From the NCBI RefSeq assembly GCF_900289175.1, contig NZ_LT985747.1, positions 3,837,036-3,901,035 of the forward strand: a stretch of DNA of 64,000 nt, read 5' to 3'. Made by a program: the position numbers and the translations under genes. Origin of the DNA: Paenibacillus faecalis. GTDB taxonomy: Bacteria; Bacillota; Bacilli; Paenibacillales; Paenibacillaceae. The first letter of the stretch is position 1; each line of letters opens with the position of its first letter. Below are positions 16,650-24,279 of the stretch, piece after piece. A model generated the notes under the pieces. The model saw only the letters and a list, made by a program, of their open reading frames with translations, searched no databases and had not been told where the DNA came from.

Positions 16650-17300
16650 TTATCCACCCGAAGGGCTAACAACGGCCCGACCAGCCAGCTCTAACTTCCC
16701 TTTCGGGAGATGCCCCGTATCGTTCAGCTTCATCAACTCGGTCGATTGCTCGCCGAAGATAATATGGTTCACCCCCGTATTTTCCTGGGGAAACCGGATA
16801 TGTACCGCTGATGCGATGCCGATCGCTTCACGAATGATGTATTCATTAAAATTCCCGTGACAAAATACCGCAATCCGCTGCTCGCTGCACGACCGAAGCT
16901 GCCTCAGTGCTTCTTCCGCGCGCCGCATAACCTTATCGGGCCGCTCTCCACCCGGACATTCCCATCCATCCGTCTCCATGGTATTTTCGAATACGGCTTC
17001 CGGGACGGTCTCCAATAACAATTGCTGAGAAAGGCCGATAAACCGGCTGCCTTCCCTAACTTCATACAACGTTTTCATGACATGAATCGGTAAACCAAGC
17101 AGTCTTGCCAACGGCTGTGCCGACTGCATCGCCCGAATTAACGGACTGGAATAGATGGCGCCGATACCCCGATCCCGCAAATGTATCGCCACGCGTTCGG
17201 CTTGCGAACGACCCAGCTCAGTCAGCGGTGAATCCGGCATATCCCGATCCGGCAGTGTATTGCCAACCGATTGTCCATGCCGTACAAGATATAAATCCAT
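16650..17300 (-). CDS. Histidine phosphatase family protein (copy 1)
   Basis: 216 aa. The motif is YLVRHGQSVGN with Arg7 and His8; downstream elements are LTELGRSQAERVA, IYSSPLIRAMQSAQPLA, YEVREG (catalytic acid) and VFCHGNFNEY (second His). AAGGAG lies 6 bases before the ATG. It is only distantly similar to the next gene, so the pair is not a recent tandem duplication. Its place directly after the LacI regulator and before the importer genes suggests a sugar-phosphate or nucleotide-sugar related role during maltodextrin use; that is inference. Confidence 0.87.
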   Translation of the reverse strand: MDLYLVRHGQSVGNTLPDRDMPDSPLTELGRSQAERVAIHLRDRGIGAIYSSPLIRAMQSAQPLARLLGLPIHVMKTLYEVREGSRFIGLSQQLLLETVPEAVFENTMETDGWECPGGERPDKVMRRAEEALRQLRSCSEQRIAVFCHGNFNEYIIREAIGIASAVHIRFPQENTGVNHIIFGEQSTELMKLNDTGHLPKGKLELAGRAVVSPSGG

Positions 17301-17322
17301 AATCGCTCCTTACTTGCTCTGT

Positions 17323-17377
17323 AATCTGTGGAAAAATAGATGCAATCCGTTCTGCGGGATTTCCTCCCCCACAGATT
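17323..17377 (-). promoter_or_regulatory. Structured spacer between the regulator and phosphatase genes
   Basis: A 9-bp outer stem AATCTGTGG/CCACAGATT (17323-17331 with 17369-17377) encloses a second stem AATCC/GGATT (17344-17348 with 17356-17360). On the minus strand T-tracts are inside the loop, not after the stem, so it looks more like an RNA processing or attenuation element than a plain terminator. Confidence 0.45.
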
Positions 17378-17390
17378 TACTTAAATGCCT

Positions 17391-18425
17391 CTACCTGACC
17401 TGCAAGGAAGATCTTGCGGTCGATTGACGAATGATCAGCCTAGACGGAAGCGTCACATTTTTTTTGAGACTCATTGCCCGCGGTTCAATGATGATCTCAT
17501 TCAACAAATGAAATGCTTCCGCACCCAAGTTGGCCCCATTCATCTCCACACAGCTTAATGTCGGGGATACCTTGACCAGATAAGGGGCATCATTGAATCC
17601 AATAATCCCCACGTCCTCCGGAACGCGCAGATCGTTCAATTGGCAAAACTTCAATACACTAAGCGACATAACACTATCCATCGCAATGACGCTGTCAACG
17701 GCGATACCTTCATCAAGCAGACACTGCAGTGCATCCATAACATCCTCTTCTTCCGAACCGACCTGCACGATGCGCTCGGCACACGCATCCAATCCAGCTT
17801 GCTGCACCGCTTGGCTGTAACCGGATATTCTCGCCGCAAATACATCCAGTTTCGTGTCCTGTGTCAATACAACGGGATGCTGGTATCCGGCGTCAATCAG
17901 ATGCCGAGCAGCCATATATCCGTCCCGCATATTGTCGTTATGGACAGAGAATACGTCATGACGGAACGTGCAGCCGATCATCACAAAAGGAATATGCTCC
18001 TTATGAAAGGCTCGCAGTAGCCGATCCTTGTCATCCGACAAAATCCCGGTCAGGATGAGCCCATCAATCCTGTTCTGCTTGTACAACTGCAAACATTTCT
18101 CGATCTGCCGATCGACGCTGTGGAACACCGCCAACTGCAAATCCATTCCATGCTGCTCGACGGTGCTCGATACCCCGTACAACACGCTGTCGAAGAATGG
18201 GTTCCCGAAGATATCTGTCGAATTCCGGGCGATGGTCAAACAAATGGTTCCGTTGCTAGCGATGAGAGACTTGACACCTCTGGAATTAACATAGTTCGTC
18301 TTCCGAATCGCCATCTGGACTTTTGTCCGTACGTCTTCTGAGGTATTGCCTTTATTCGATAACACCCTTGATACGGTTGCTGGAGATACGCCAGCCAATT
18401 TTGCGACATCCTTGATATTGACCAC
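17391..18425 (-). CDS. LacI-family regulator of the maltodextrin-type operon
   Basis: 344 aa from the GTG at 18425 behind GGGGGG. The helix-turn-helix is VNIKDVAKLAGVSPATVSRVL; the effector domain ends in LPSRLIIRQSTA. It is a paralogue of the regulator at 10526. It is the first gene of the operon on the minus strand and the three large palindromes upstream (18460-18622) are natural candidates for its own operators, giving autoregulation of the whole unit. By position it should respond to maltose or maltodextrin. Confidence 0.9.
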   Translation of the reverse strand: MVNIKDVAKLAGVSPATVSRVLSNKGNTSEDVRTKVQMAIRKTNYVNSRGVKSLIASNGTICLTIARNSTDIFGNPFFDSVLYGVSSTVEQHGMDLQLAVFHSVDRQIEKCLQLYKQNRIDGLILTGILSDDKDRLLRAFHKEHIPFVMIGCTFRHDVFSVHNDNMRDGYMAARHLIDAGYQHPVVLTQDTKLDVFAARISGYSQAVQQAGLDACAERIVQVGSEEEDVMDALQCLLDEGIAVDSVIAMDSVMSLSVLKFCQLNDLRVPEDVGIIGFNDAPYLVKVSPTLSCVEMNGANLGAEAFHLLNEIIIEPRAMSLKKNVTLPSRLIIRQSTARSSLQVR

Positions 18426-18459
18426 GATCCCCCCTGACATCAATGAAACAAAATAGAAA

Positions 18460-18481
18460 TACATGAAACATGTTTCATGTA
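18460..18481. promoter_or_regulatory. Candidate LacI operator O1
   Basis: A perfect 22-bp palindrome centred on ACATGAAACATGTTTCATGT, 35 bases upstream of the regulator start. Confidence 0.65.
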
Positions 18482-18572
18482 CATTAAACCACATCCCGCT
18501 CAAATTGAAAAGAGAAAATGTCTATTTCGGTTATATTTAATTTATTTCATGAGATTTATCCCGATAAACAAC

Positions 18573-18590
18573 TTGTTTCCCGTGAAACAA
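18573..18590. promoter_or_regulatory. Candidate LacI operator O2
   Basis: TTGTTTC-CCGT-GAAACAA, 7-bp arms, sharing the GTTTC/GAAAC core with O1. Confidence 0.5.
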
Positions 18591-18595
18591 TTTAA

Positions 18596-18622
18596 TTTTG
18601 TTTCATTGATGATGAAACAAAA
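18596..18622. promoter_or_regulatory. Candidate LacI operator O3
   Basis: Inverted repeat with 11-bp arms (TTTTGTTTCAT at 18596-18606, ATGAAACAAAA at 18612-18622) and a 5-base centre; same core as O1 and O2. Confidence 0.5.
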
Positions 18623-18724
18623 CCACCTCCGGTCTAAAGTGACAATGAGATGGTTTCATCGAACAGGCTTTCTTTTTGATTGTAGCTCTCTCGGATCAGG
18701 GGTGGTCATATGCTGGCAAACATC

Positions 18725-18765
18725 AAAAACGCCATCGTTTTTTTGAGATAACGATGGCGTTTTTT
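18725..18765. terminator. Terminator of mutY, probably bidirectional
   Basis: A 15-bp stem with AACGCCATCGTT/AACGATGGCGTT core and T-runs on both strands. Confidence 0.85.
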
Positions 18766-18781
18766 ACGAAAATAAAAACTA

Positions 18782-19975
18782 TCATGATTGCGAAAAAAAG
18801 TACGCATTCAATATCCGAAGGAACACGTTTGGAAATGCATAAAACTGCATATCATCCGCTGAAATCCAGCGGAACGAAACGTCTTTGTCGAGCTTTTCTT
18901 CACCCTCTTGCACCAGCGTAAAGACCGGTTCATAAGAAGCTGCACTTTCAGCAGCGTATAAATGATCTGTTCCGATATCACGCCACTGACAACGGAACAC
19001 GCGCATGTTCCAATGAATATGGCTGAACGTATGCTCGGCATTCATGAAATGCGACACCGGTACGATCGGAATCCCTTCATCCTTCAATTCCCCTGCAAGC
19101 CTGTCCATAGCTGCTTCATCCGGTATCGAAGCAAGACCTGCTCCTTTATCTGAAGATAAGAGAATGTGAGGAAGCTCCCACATCCCGGCTAACAGACCGG
19201 TCGCAGGACGTTTACGGATCAACACTTTCCCTGCATGCTCATCCTTTCCTTCCACAAGCGCTGTCAACCGATATTCCGGACGTGGTGGTTTGGCCTTGGT
19301 CTTGATCGGAAGGGACTCCTCCTTACCTTCAAGACGAGCAGCGCAGTGTTCCATGACCGGACAGGTAAGACATTTTGGAGATTTCGGCGTACATACGAGC
19401 GCTCCAAGCTCCATCAGCCCCTGATTGAAATCAGACGCCCTGCCCTCCGGGATCAAAGAGACCACCAGATCCTCCATGTGTGAGCGGGTGCTCCCCTTCA
19501 TAATATCTTCTTCAATTAAAAAATATCGGGAGAGTACTCTCATCACGTTGCCGTCTACAGCCGGTGCTGGAATGTTAAATGCAATGCTGCGGATCGCTCC
19601 AGCCGTGTAAGGGCCCACTCCTTTTAACCCGAACACTTCTTCCTTGCCGCTGGGCATAACTCCGCCATACTGCTCTTTCACCTGTCGAGCCGCATGCTGT
19701 AAATTACGAGCCCTCGAATAATAACCGAGACCTTCCCAGCATTTAAGGACTTCTTCTTCCGGTGCGTCAGCTAGCGCCTCTACGGTCGGGAACTTTTCGA
19801 TAAAACGGTTGAAATAGGGGATAACCGTGTCCACCCGTGTTTGCTGCAACATAATTTCTGAGACCCATATATAGTAAGGATTGCGATGCCGCCTCCACGG
19901 CAAATCCCGTTTGCTGCGTCCGTACCATTCCAGCAGCTCCCGGCTGAAAAGTCGCTGATGCTCTATGTTATTCAT
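18782..19975 (-). CDS. mutY: A/G-specific adenine DNA glycosylase
   Basis: 397 aa. It removes adenine mispaired with 8-oxoguanine. Catalytic Glu40 lies in SEIMLQQTRVDTV and Asp141 in VDGNVMRVLSR; the helix-hairpin-helix is LKGVGPYTAGAI. Four cluster cysteines (195, 202, 205, 211) have the standard C-x6-C-x2-C-x5-C spacing. The C-terminal NUDIX-like domain (about 235-390) that recognises 8-oxoG is present. AAAGGAG lies upstream of the ATG. It follows acpS by 26 bases and is probably cotranscribed with it. Confidence 0.96.
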   Translation of the reverse strand: MNNIEHQRLFSRELLEWYGRSKRDLPWRRHRNPYYIWVSEIMLQQTRVDTVIPYFNRFIEKFPTVEALADAPEEEVLKCWEGLGYYSRARNLQHAARQVKEQYGGVMPSGKEEVFGLKGVGPYTAGAIRSIAFNIPAPAVDGNVMRVLSRYFLIEEDIMKGSTRSHMEDLVVSLIPEGRASDFNQGLMELGALVCTPKSPKCLTCPVMEHCAARLEGKEESLPIKTKAKPPRPEYRLTALVEGKDEHAGKVLIRKRPATGLLAGMWELPHILLSSDKGAGLASIPDEAAMDRLAGELKDEGIPIVPVSHFMNAEHTFSHIHWNMRVFRCQWRDIGTDHLYAAESAASYEPVFTLVQEGEEKLDKDVSFRWISADDMQFYAFPNVFLRILNAYFFSQS

Positions 19976-20001
19976 ATGCTTTATTCTCCTTTATACAGCC
20001 A

Positions 20002-20400
20002 TTACTTTTCCAACTTCTCGACAATCGAAAAAGCGGAAGCCAGCTCCGTTTGGTGTGAAATCGTCAAATGAAGTATATATTGACCTGGTTTACCTATGCC
20101 TAATCGGGACCAAGCGGAAGCTGATAACGTGACAACCGGTTTCCCGTGCTTGTCCGGTAATATTTCAATATCACGAAAGCCGATCACACTACCAATTCCA
20201 CAACCAAAGGCCTTGCTTACAGCTTCCTTTGCTGCAAATCGCCCCGCAACAAATTCCGTACGGCTTCCACCCTTGTTCTCAGCTAAAGCCTGTTCTGTCT
20301 TGGTCAGTACCCGTTCTATAAACTTTTGTCCGTAGGGTCCTCCCAGCAACAGAGCAACACGCCTCATTTCGAGTACATCGTGTCCGATCCCGTAAATCAC
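20002..20400 (-). CDS. acpS: Holo-[acyl-carrier-protein] synthase
   Basis: 132 aa from the GTG at 20400, which has AAAGGAG 8 bases upstream; a longer frame to 20481 has no such site and exceeds family length. It moves phosphopantetheine from CoA to the acyl carrier protein of fatty acid synthesis. Mg2+-binding Asp8 (GIGHDVLEM) and Glu59 (GRFAAKEAVSKAFG) are present, along with the HLTISHQTELASAF strand near the C-terminus. First gene of a likely acpS-mutY operon. Confidence 0.95.
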   Translation of the reverse strand: MIYGIGHDVLEMRRVALLLGGPYGQKFIERVLTKTEQALAENKGGSRTEFVAGRFAAKEAVSKAFGCGIGSVIGFRDIEILPDKHGKPVVTLSASAWSRLGIGKPGQYILHLTISHQTELASAFSIVEKLEK

Positions 20401-20585
20401 AGTTATCGCTCCTTTCTTTTGAAATTCAATCTTCAAAATGATACACACTGTTATGCACACTTTTCCTATTGTAACAGTCACCCGGCATCTGTGCGAGGGG
20501 TCAATTATGAACTTGCAAAAAGTGCAAACGGACTCTGCTTAAAGAAGTCTGCAGATTGATCATATAGCAACTCTTCAATTATACG

Positions 20586-20630
20586 CAAAAACGCTCTTGG
20601 TATCCTTTTCCAGGACGAAAGAGCGTCTTT
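20586..20630 (-). terminator. Terminator of transketolase and the carbohydrate island
   Basis: ACGCTCTT (20591-20598) pairs with AAGAGCGT (20619-20626) with an inner CTTGG/CCAGG stem; on the minus strand the stem is followed by TTTTGCG. Confidence 0.65.
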
Positions 20631-20681
20631 GCATAATTCACTCATATATCTTGATCTTTGCGATCCAACAATCCAACAACA

Positions 20682-22706
20682 CTATACCTTCATCATCTGT
20701 TTAACCCGTTCCACGATCTGATCAGCAGTAAATCCGAATGATTGCATAATCGTCTTGCCGTCTCCAGAGGCGCCGAAAGTACGAATACCGACTACATCGC
20801 CCTTGTCACCAACGTATTGGTGCCATCCAAGCGGATGCGCCATTTCAATAGCCAAGCGTTTCCTTACGTCCGGTGCAATAACCTTGTCACGGTATTCAGT
20901 GGACTGCCGGTCGAACAGTTCCCAGCTCGGCATACTGACAACACGTGTTGGAATGCCTTCGGCTTCAAGGCGTTCCTGCGCTTCAACCGCAAGCGACACT
21001 TCAGATCCAGTCGCCAGCAGCTGTACATGTGGACGTTCGCCCGCTGCCTCCGACACGATATACGCACCCTTGCGAAGACCTTTGCGAGCACCTTCCTGCG
21101 TTCCTTTCAGGTTCGGCAAATTCTGGCGAGTCAGCACGAGCACGATAGGTCCTTCCTGCTGTTCCATCGCAAAGCGCCACGCCTCGTTTGTCTCCTCTGC
21201 GTCGGCAGGCCGAAGCACGGTAATGCCTGGAATGGCGCGCAGCCCAACAAGCTGTTCAATCGGCTCATGTGTCGGGCCATCCTCGCCAACGGCGATACTG
21301 TCATGCGTCAGTACGTAGATCACCGGCAATTTCATCATTGCCGCCATCCGGATAGCTGGCTTCAAATAATCCGAGAACACAAAGAATGTTCCGCCGTAAA
21401 CCTTAACGCCCCCGTGCAGCGACATCCCGTTCATGGCACATGCCATCGCGAACTCGCGCACACCAAACCATATGTTGCGGCCGCTATAATCAGCAGGGGT
21501 GAAATCAGCCATCCCCTGAAGCATCGTATTGTTAGAGCTGGCCAAGTCTGCAGAGCCGCCAACGAGATAAGGTACGCGTGAAGCGATAGCATTCAGCGCT
21601 CTGCCTGAAGCGGCGCGAGTAGCAATACCGGAGACAGCCGGATCATAGGTTGGCAGCTCCTCGTCCCAACCTTGCGGAAGTTCTCCCTTCACGGCCATTT
21701 GCAGTTGGAGGTGAAGCTCTGGATATTCTTCATGATAGCGATCCATCATCGCCTGCCATTCTTCATATCGCGCTTCGCCGCGCTGTCCGATGGCACGGAA
21801 CTGCTCATAAGCTTCATCCGGCAACTCGAATGGCTCGTGTGTCCAGCCATAATGCGCCTTCGTCAGCACGCTTTCCTCCTTGCCTAGCGGTGAACCATGC
21901 GGCCCGACACTTCCACCTTTGCCCGCTTTATTAGGGCTGCCGTATCCGATCGTGGTCTTAACTTCGATCAGCGTTGGACGATCACTCTCTCGCTTCGCCG
22001 CTTCGATAGCGCTGTTAATCGCTTCTACATCGTGCTGATCCTCAACACGAATATAATGCCATCCATAGGCTTTAAAGCGCTTTTGTACGCTTTCTGTAAA
22101 GGTCCGGTTCAGTTCCCCATCCAGACAGATGTCATTGGAATCGTACAATACTATTAATTTTCCGAGCTTTAAATGCCCGGCGAGCGATGCAGCCTCGGCA
22201 GAAACGCCTTCCATCAGATCGCCGTCACCGCATAGCGCATAAGTATAATGATCGATTACCGGATATTCTTCCCGATTGTACGTAGCCGCCAAGTGAGCCT
22301 CAGCCATAGCCATGCCTACCGACATCGCTATACCTTGCCCAAGCGGACCGGTTGTAGCATCGACCCCTGGCGTATGACCGTATTCCGGGTGGCCCGGCGT
22401 CTTGCTACCATAGCGCCGAAATTGTTTAATATCTTCTATGCTCACATCATAACCGCTCAGGTGTAGCAGGCTGTACAGCAGCATCGATCCGTGGCCAGCC
22501 GACAGGACGAATCTGTCCCGATTGACCCAATCCGGCGCCTTCGGATTCACGATCATTTGGCGCTGCCACAGCGCATAAGCCATCGGCGCAGCGCCCATTA
22601 CAATCCCTGGATGTCCGGAATTGGCCCGTTCAATCGCATCTATTCCGAGCGTACGAATTGCGTTGATTGCCAAGCTATCCTTCGCATTTGCTGTCATCAT
22701 TTGCAT
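20682..22706 (-). CDS. tkt: Transketolase
   Basis: 674 aa, full length. It transfers two-carbon units between ketose and aldose phosphates (for example sedoheptulose-7-P and glyceraldehyde-3-P). The thiamine diphosphate motif is GDGDLMEG (160-167) through SNDICLDG; the substrate-binding motifs [12 protein letters not shown] and [20 protein letters not shown] are intact. AAGGGG lies upstream of the ATG. It starts 49 bases after the sedoheptulokinase-type gene on the same strand, so this copy is probably a pathway-specific enzyme of the sugar island; a housekeeping copy is expected elsewhere but cannot be seen here. Confidence 0.95.
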   Translation of the reverse strand: MQMMTANAKDSLAINAIRTLGIDAIERANSGHPGIVMGAAPMAYALWQRQMIVNPKAPDWVNRDRFVLSAGHGSMLLYSLLHLSGYDVSIEDIKQFRRYGSKTPGHPEYGHTPGVDATTGPLGQGIAMSVGMAMAEAHLAATYNREEYPVIDHYTYALCGDGDLMEGVSAEAASLAGHLKLGKLIVLYDSNDICLDGELNRTFTESVQKRFKAYGWHYIRVEDQHDVEAINSAIEAAKRESDRPTLIEVKTTIGYGSPNKAGKGGSVGPHGSPLGKEESVLTKAHYGWTHEPFELPDEAYEQFRAIGQRGEARYEEWQAMMDRYHEEYPELHLQLQMAVKGELPQGWDEELPTYDPAVSGIATRAASGRALNAIASRVPYLVGGSADLASSNNTMLQGMADFTPADYSGRNIWFGVREFAMACAMNGMSLHGGVKVYGGTFFVFSDYLKPAIRMAAMMKLPVIYVLTHDSIAVGEDGPTHEPIEQLVGLRAIPGITVLRPADAEETNEAWRFAMEQQEGPIVLVLTRQNLPNLKGTQEGARKGLRKGAYIVSEAAGERPHVQLLATGSEVSLAVEAQERLEAEGIPTRVVSMPSWELFDRQSTEYRDKVIAPDVRKRLAIEMAHPLGWHQYVGDKGDVVGIRTFGASGDGKTIMQSFGFTADQIVERVKQMMKV

Positions 22707-22755
22707 GTCTTATTTCCCCTTACTGGATTAGATTGATTTACTGTTCATCCGAAAT

Positions 22756-24249
22756 TCATTCGAGGCATTGCCCGGCGGAAGCGAACGATGGCAGGCAGCC
22801 GGCTCCAACGGCAGCGCATAAAGCAGCGCCGACAGCCCCTTCCTCTTCAAATGGAGGCAGCTCCAAGGGCAGGCCAAAGCGAGCACTAAGCCGTTGCGAC
22901 AGCACCCGATTAAGGCGCACGCCGTTGCCGGAGCCGATCAAACGGCGAATTCGTGTCGTCATGGTTTTGGGCACAGCCGCATAATACGACCTCAGCTCTT
23001 CTGCCATACCGTCAAGGAAGGCAAAAGCAAGCGCATCGGTCCGCCAGTTATCAAGGGTAATGCCGCTAATCACTCCGCCTGCCCCCGGTCCTGCTTCGTT
23101 ACGCGTTCCGAGAAATCGTGGATCGACCGTTAATCCGGGATCGGCGGCTGTAGAACCATACGACTCCGCGATCTCATTCATCCGTTCGTACAGCGGCAGT
23201 CCATTCTCGCCCGTAAACGTATATATTACATCGCGGAAGAAGCGCTCAAGCATAGCATACGACTTTCCACCACACAACGACGCGCCGACCAGCAAATATC
23301 CGCCACCGGGAAACGGGCGCGTCTCCATACCGGGAATTTCCATCAAACTATCCGTATAAATGGATACTTGACCTCCGGTGCCGATGTTTACGAGCACGGA
23401 ATCCGAAATGTTCGCCACCGCTCCAAGGAAGCTCGCCTGATTATCGCCAATAGCCACATATACAGGAATGCTGCTGCGATATTGTCCAACGACCGTCCCC
23501 CCGGACACAATCTCAGGGAGCATTGCCGTCTCTAACCCGGCACTCGCCAGCACCTCCCGATCAAAGTCACCGTCATCTAAGCTAAACGCGCCCATACTCG
23601 CCGCTTGGGACGAATCCATACGCGGTATCGTCCCACCTCCGATCCGCATAGCGGCATAATCCGCGATCGTACACATATAACGAGCGGTCGATGGCACGAG
23701 ATGAAGCGCCTGGTTTGCCGTATGCGTAGCAAGGCCATAACCTGGCTGCACCCGATAGCCGATTCTTTCACTGAACTGTTCAGCATAAGTGCTGATGTGT
23801 TGGTTCACGCCATTTTCCCTATGATCACCATCATCGTTACTACCGCTGTTAACGTCATACACGCCGTCTCTGCTGTTACGTTTGCCGTTATCGCTAACAC
23901 CTAAGCTGTCACCGACACCTGACCCAGAATAGGGGAGCGCCCCCCGCTGATCCTGCCACGTGTATAATGGGCTGACATGCTTTCCTGTAGCATCTGTGTA
24001 CACAATGCCGTGCATTTGTCCGGTGATACCGATCCCCTGTACATCCGGGTGTCTAAGCAGCAGTTCTTCAAGAACTGCGTTTACGACAACAACGATCCGC
24101 TCAGGATTCTGCATTCGCTCCCAAGGATTAGATCCTGGAATATCAGCATCATTGCGCCTTGTGATGCTCGCAAGCAGCCCGCCTCCTTCCGTATCAAGCA
24201 CGACGCCGCATATCGACGTCGTCCCGATATCCAATCCGACCCATTTCAT
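22756..24249 (-). CDS. FGGY carbohydrate kinase of the sedoheptulokinase type
   Basis: 497 aa from the ATG at 24249. The phosphate loop is GLDIGTTSICG; the text GIGITGQMHGIVY, YTWQDQRG, the GYGLAT region, SSQAASMGAFS, AIGDNQASFLG, LGTRNEAG and RLIGSGNGVRLNRV matches sedoheptulokinases better than xylulokinases, from memory of the family. It would turn a ketose, perhaps sedoheptulose, into its 7-phosphate, a direct substrate of the transketolase encoded next. About 45 residues after QDQRG (23794-23931) form a Gly/Ser/Asn/Asp-rich insert without predicted structure. AAGGGA lies 9 bases upstream. Substrate assignment is an inference. Confidence 0.8.
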   Translation of the reverse strand: MKWVGLDIGTTSICGVVLDTEGGGLLASITRRNDADIPGSNPWERMQNPERIVVVVNAVLEELLLRHPDVQGIGITGQMHGIVYTDATGKHVSPLYTWQDQRGALPYSGSGVGDSLGVSDNGKRNSRDGVYDVNSGSNDDGDHRENGVNQHISTYAEQFSERIGYRVQPGYGLATHTANQALHLVPSTARYMCTIADYAAMRIGGGTIPRMDSSQAASMGAFSLDDGDFDREVLASAGLETAMLPEIVSGGTVVGQYRSSIPVYVAIGDNQASFLGAVANISDSVLVNIGTGGQVSIYTDSLMEIPGMETRPFPGGGYLLVGASLCGGKSYAMLERFFRDVIYTFTGENGLPLYERMNEIAESYGSTAADPGLTVDPRFLGTRNEAGPGAGGVISGITLDNWRTDALAFAFLDGMAEELRSYYAAVPKTMTTRIRRLIGSGNGVRLNRVLSQRLSARFGLPLELPPFEEEGAVGAALCAAVGAGCLPSFASAGQCLE

Positions 24250-24279
24250 CGCACTCGTTCCCTTCACCGCCGTTTATCC

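Larger units (their letters stand above)
18426..18781. other. Regulatory spacer upstream of the LacI-led operon
   Basis: 356 bases holding three GTTTC...GAAAC palindromes (18460-18622) and the mutY terminator (18725-18765). I could not place a convincing -35/-10 pair for the operon. Confidence 0.6.

Noticed and set aside
16650..17300. Phosphoglycerate mutase of glycolysis
   Set aside because: The motifs are those of the broad histidine phosphatase family, and the setting in a sugar-uptake operon does not suggest a glycolytic enzyme. A phosphatase call is safer.
20742..21581. A 279-codon plus-strand frame inside transketolase
   Set aside because: Antisense shadow of a fully conserved transketolase; Cys/His/Arg-rich product with no family features.
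22756..24249. Xylulokinase
   Set aside because: The MHGIVY, TWQDQRG and LGTRNE texts look closer to sedoheptulokinases, so the narrower xylulokinase name was not used. The point remains open without an alignment.
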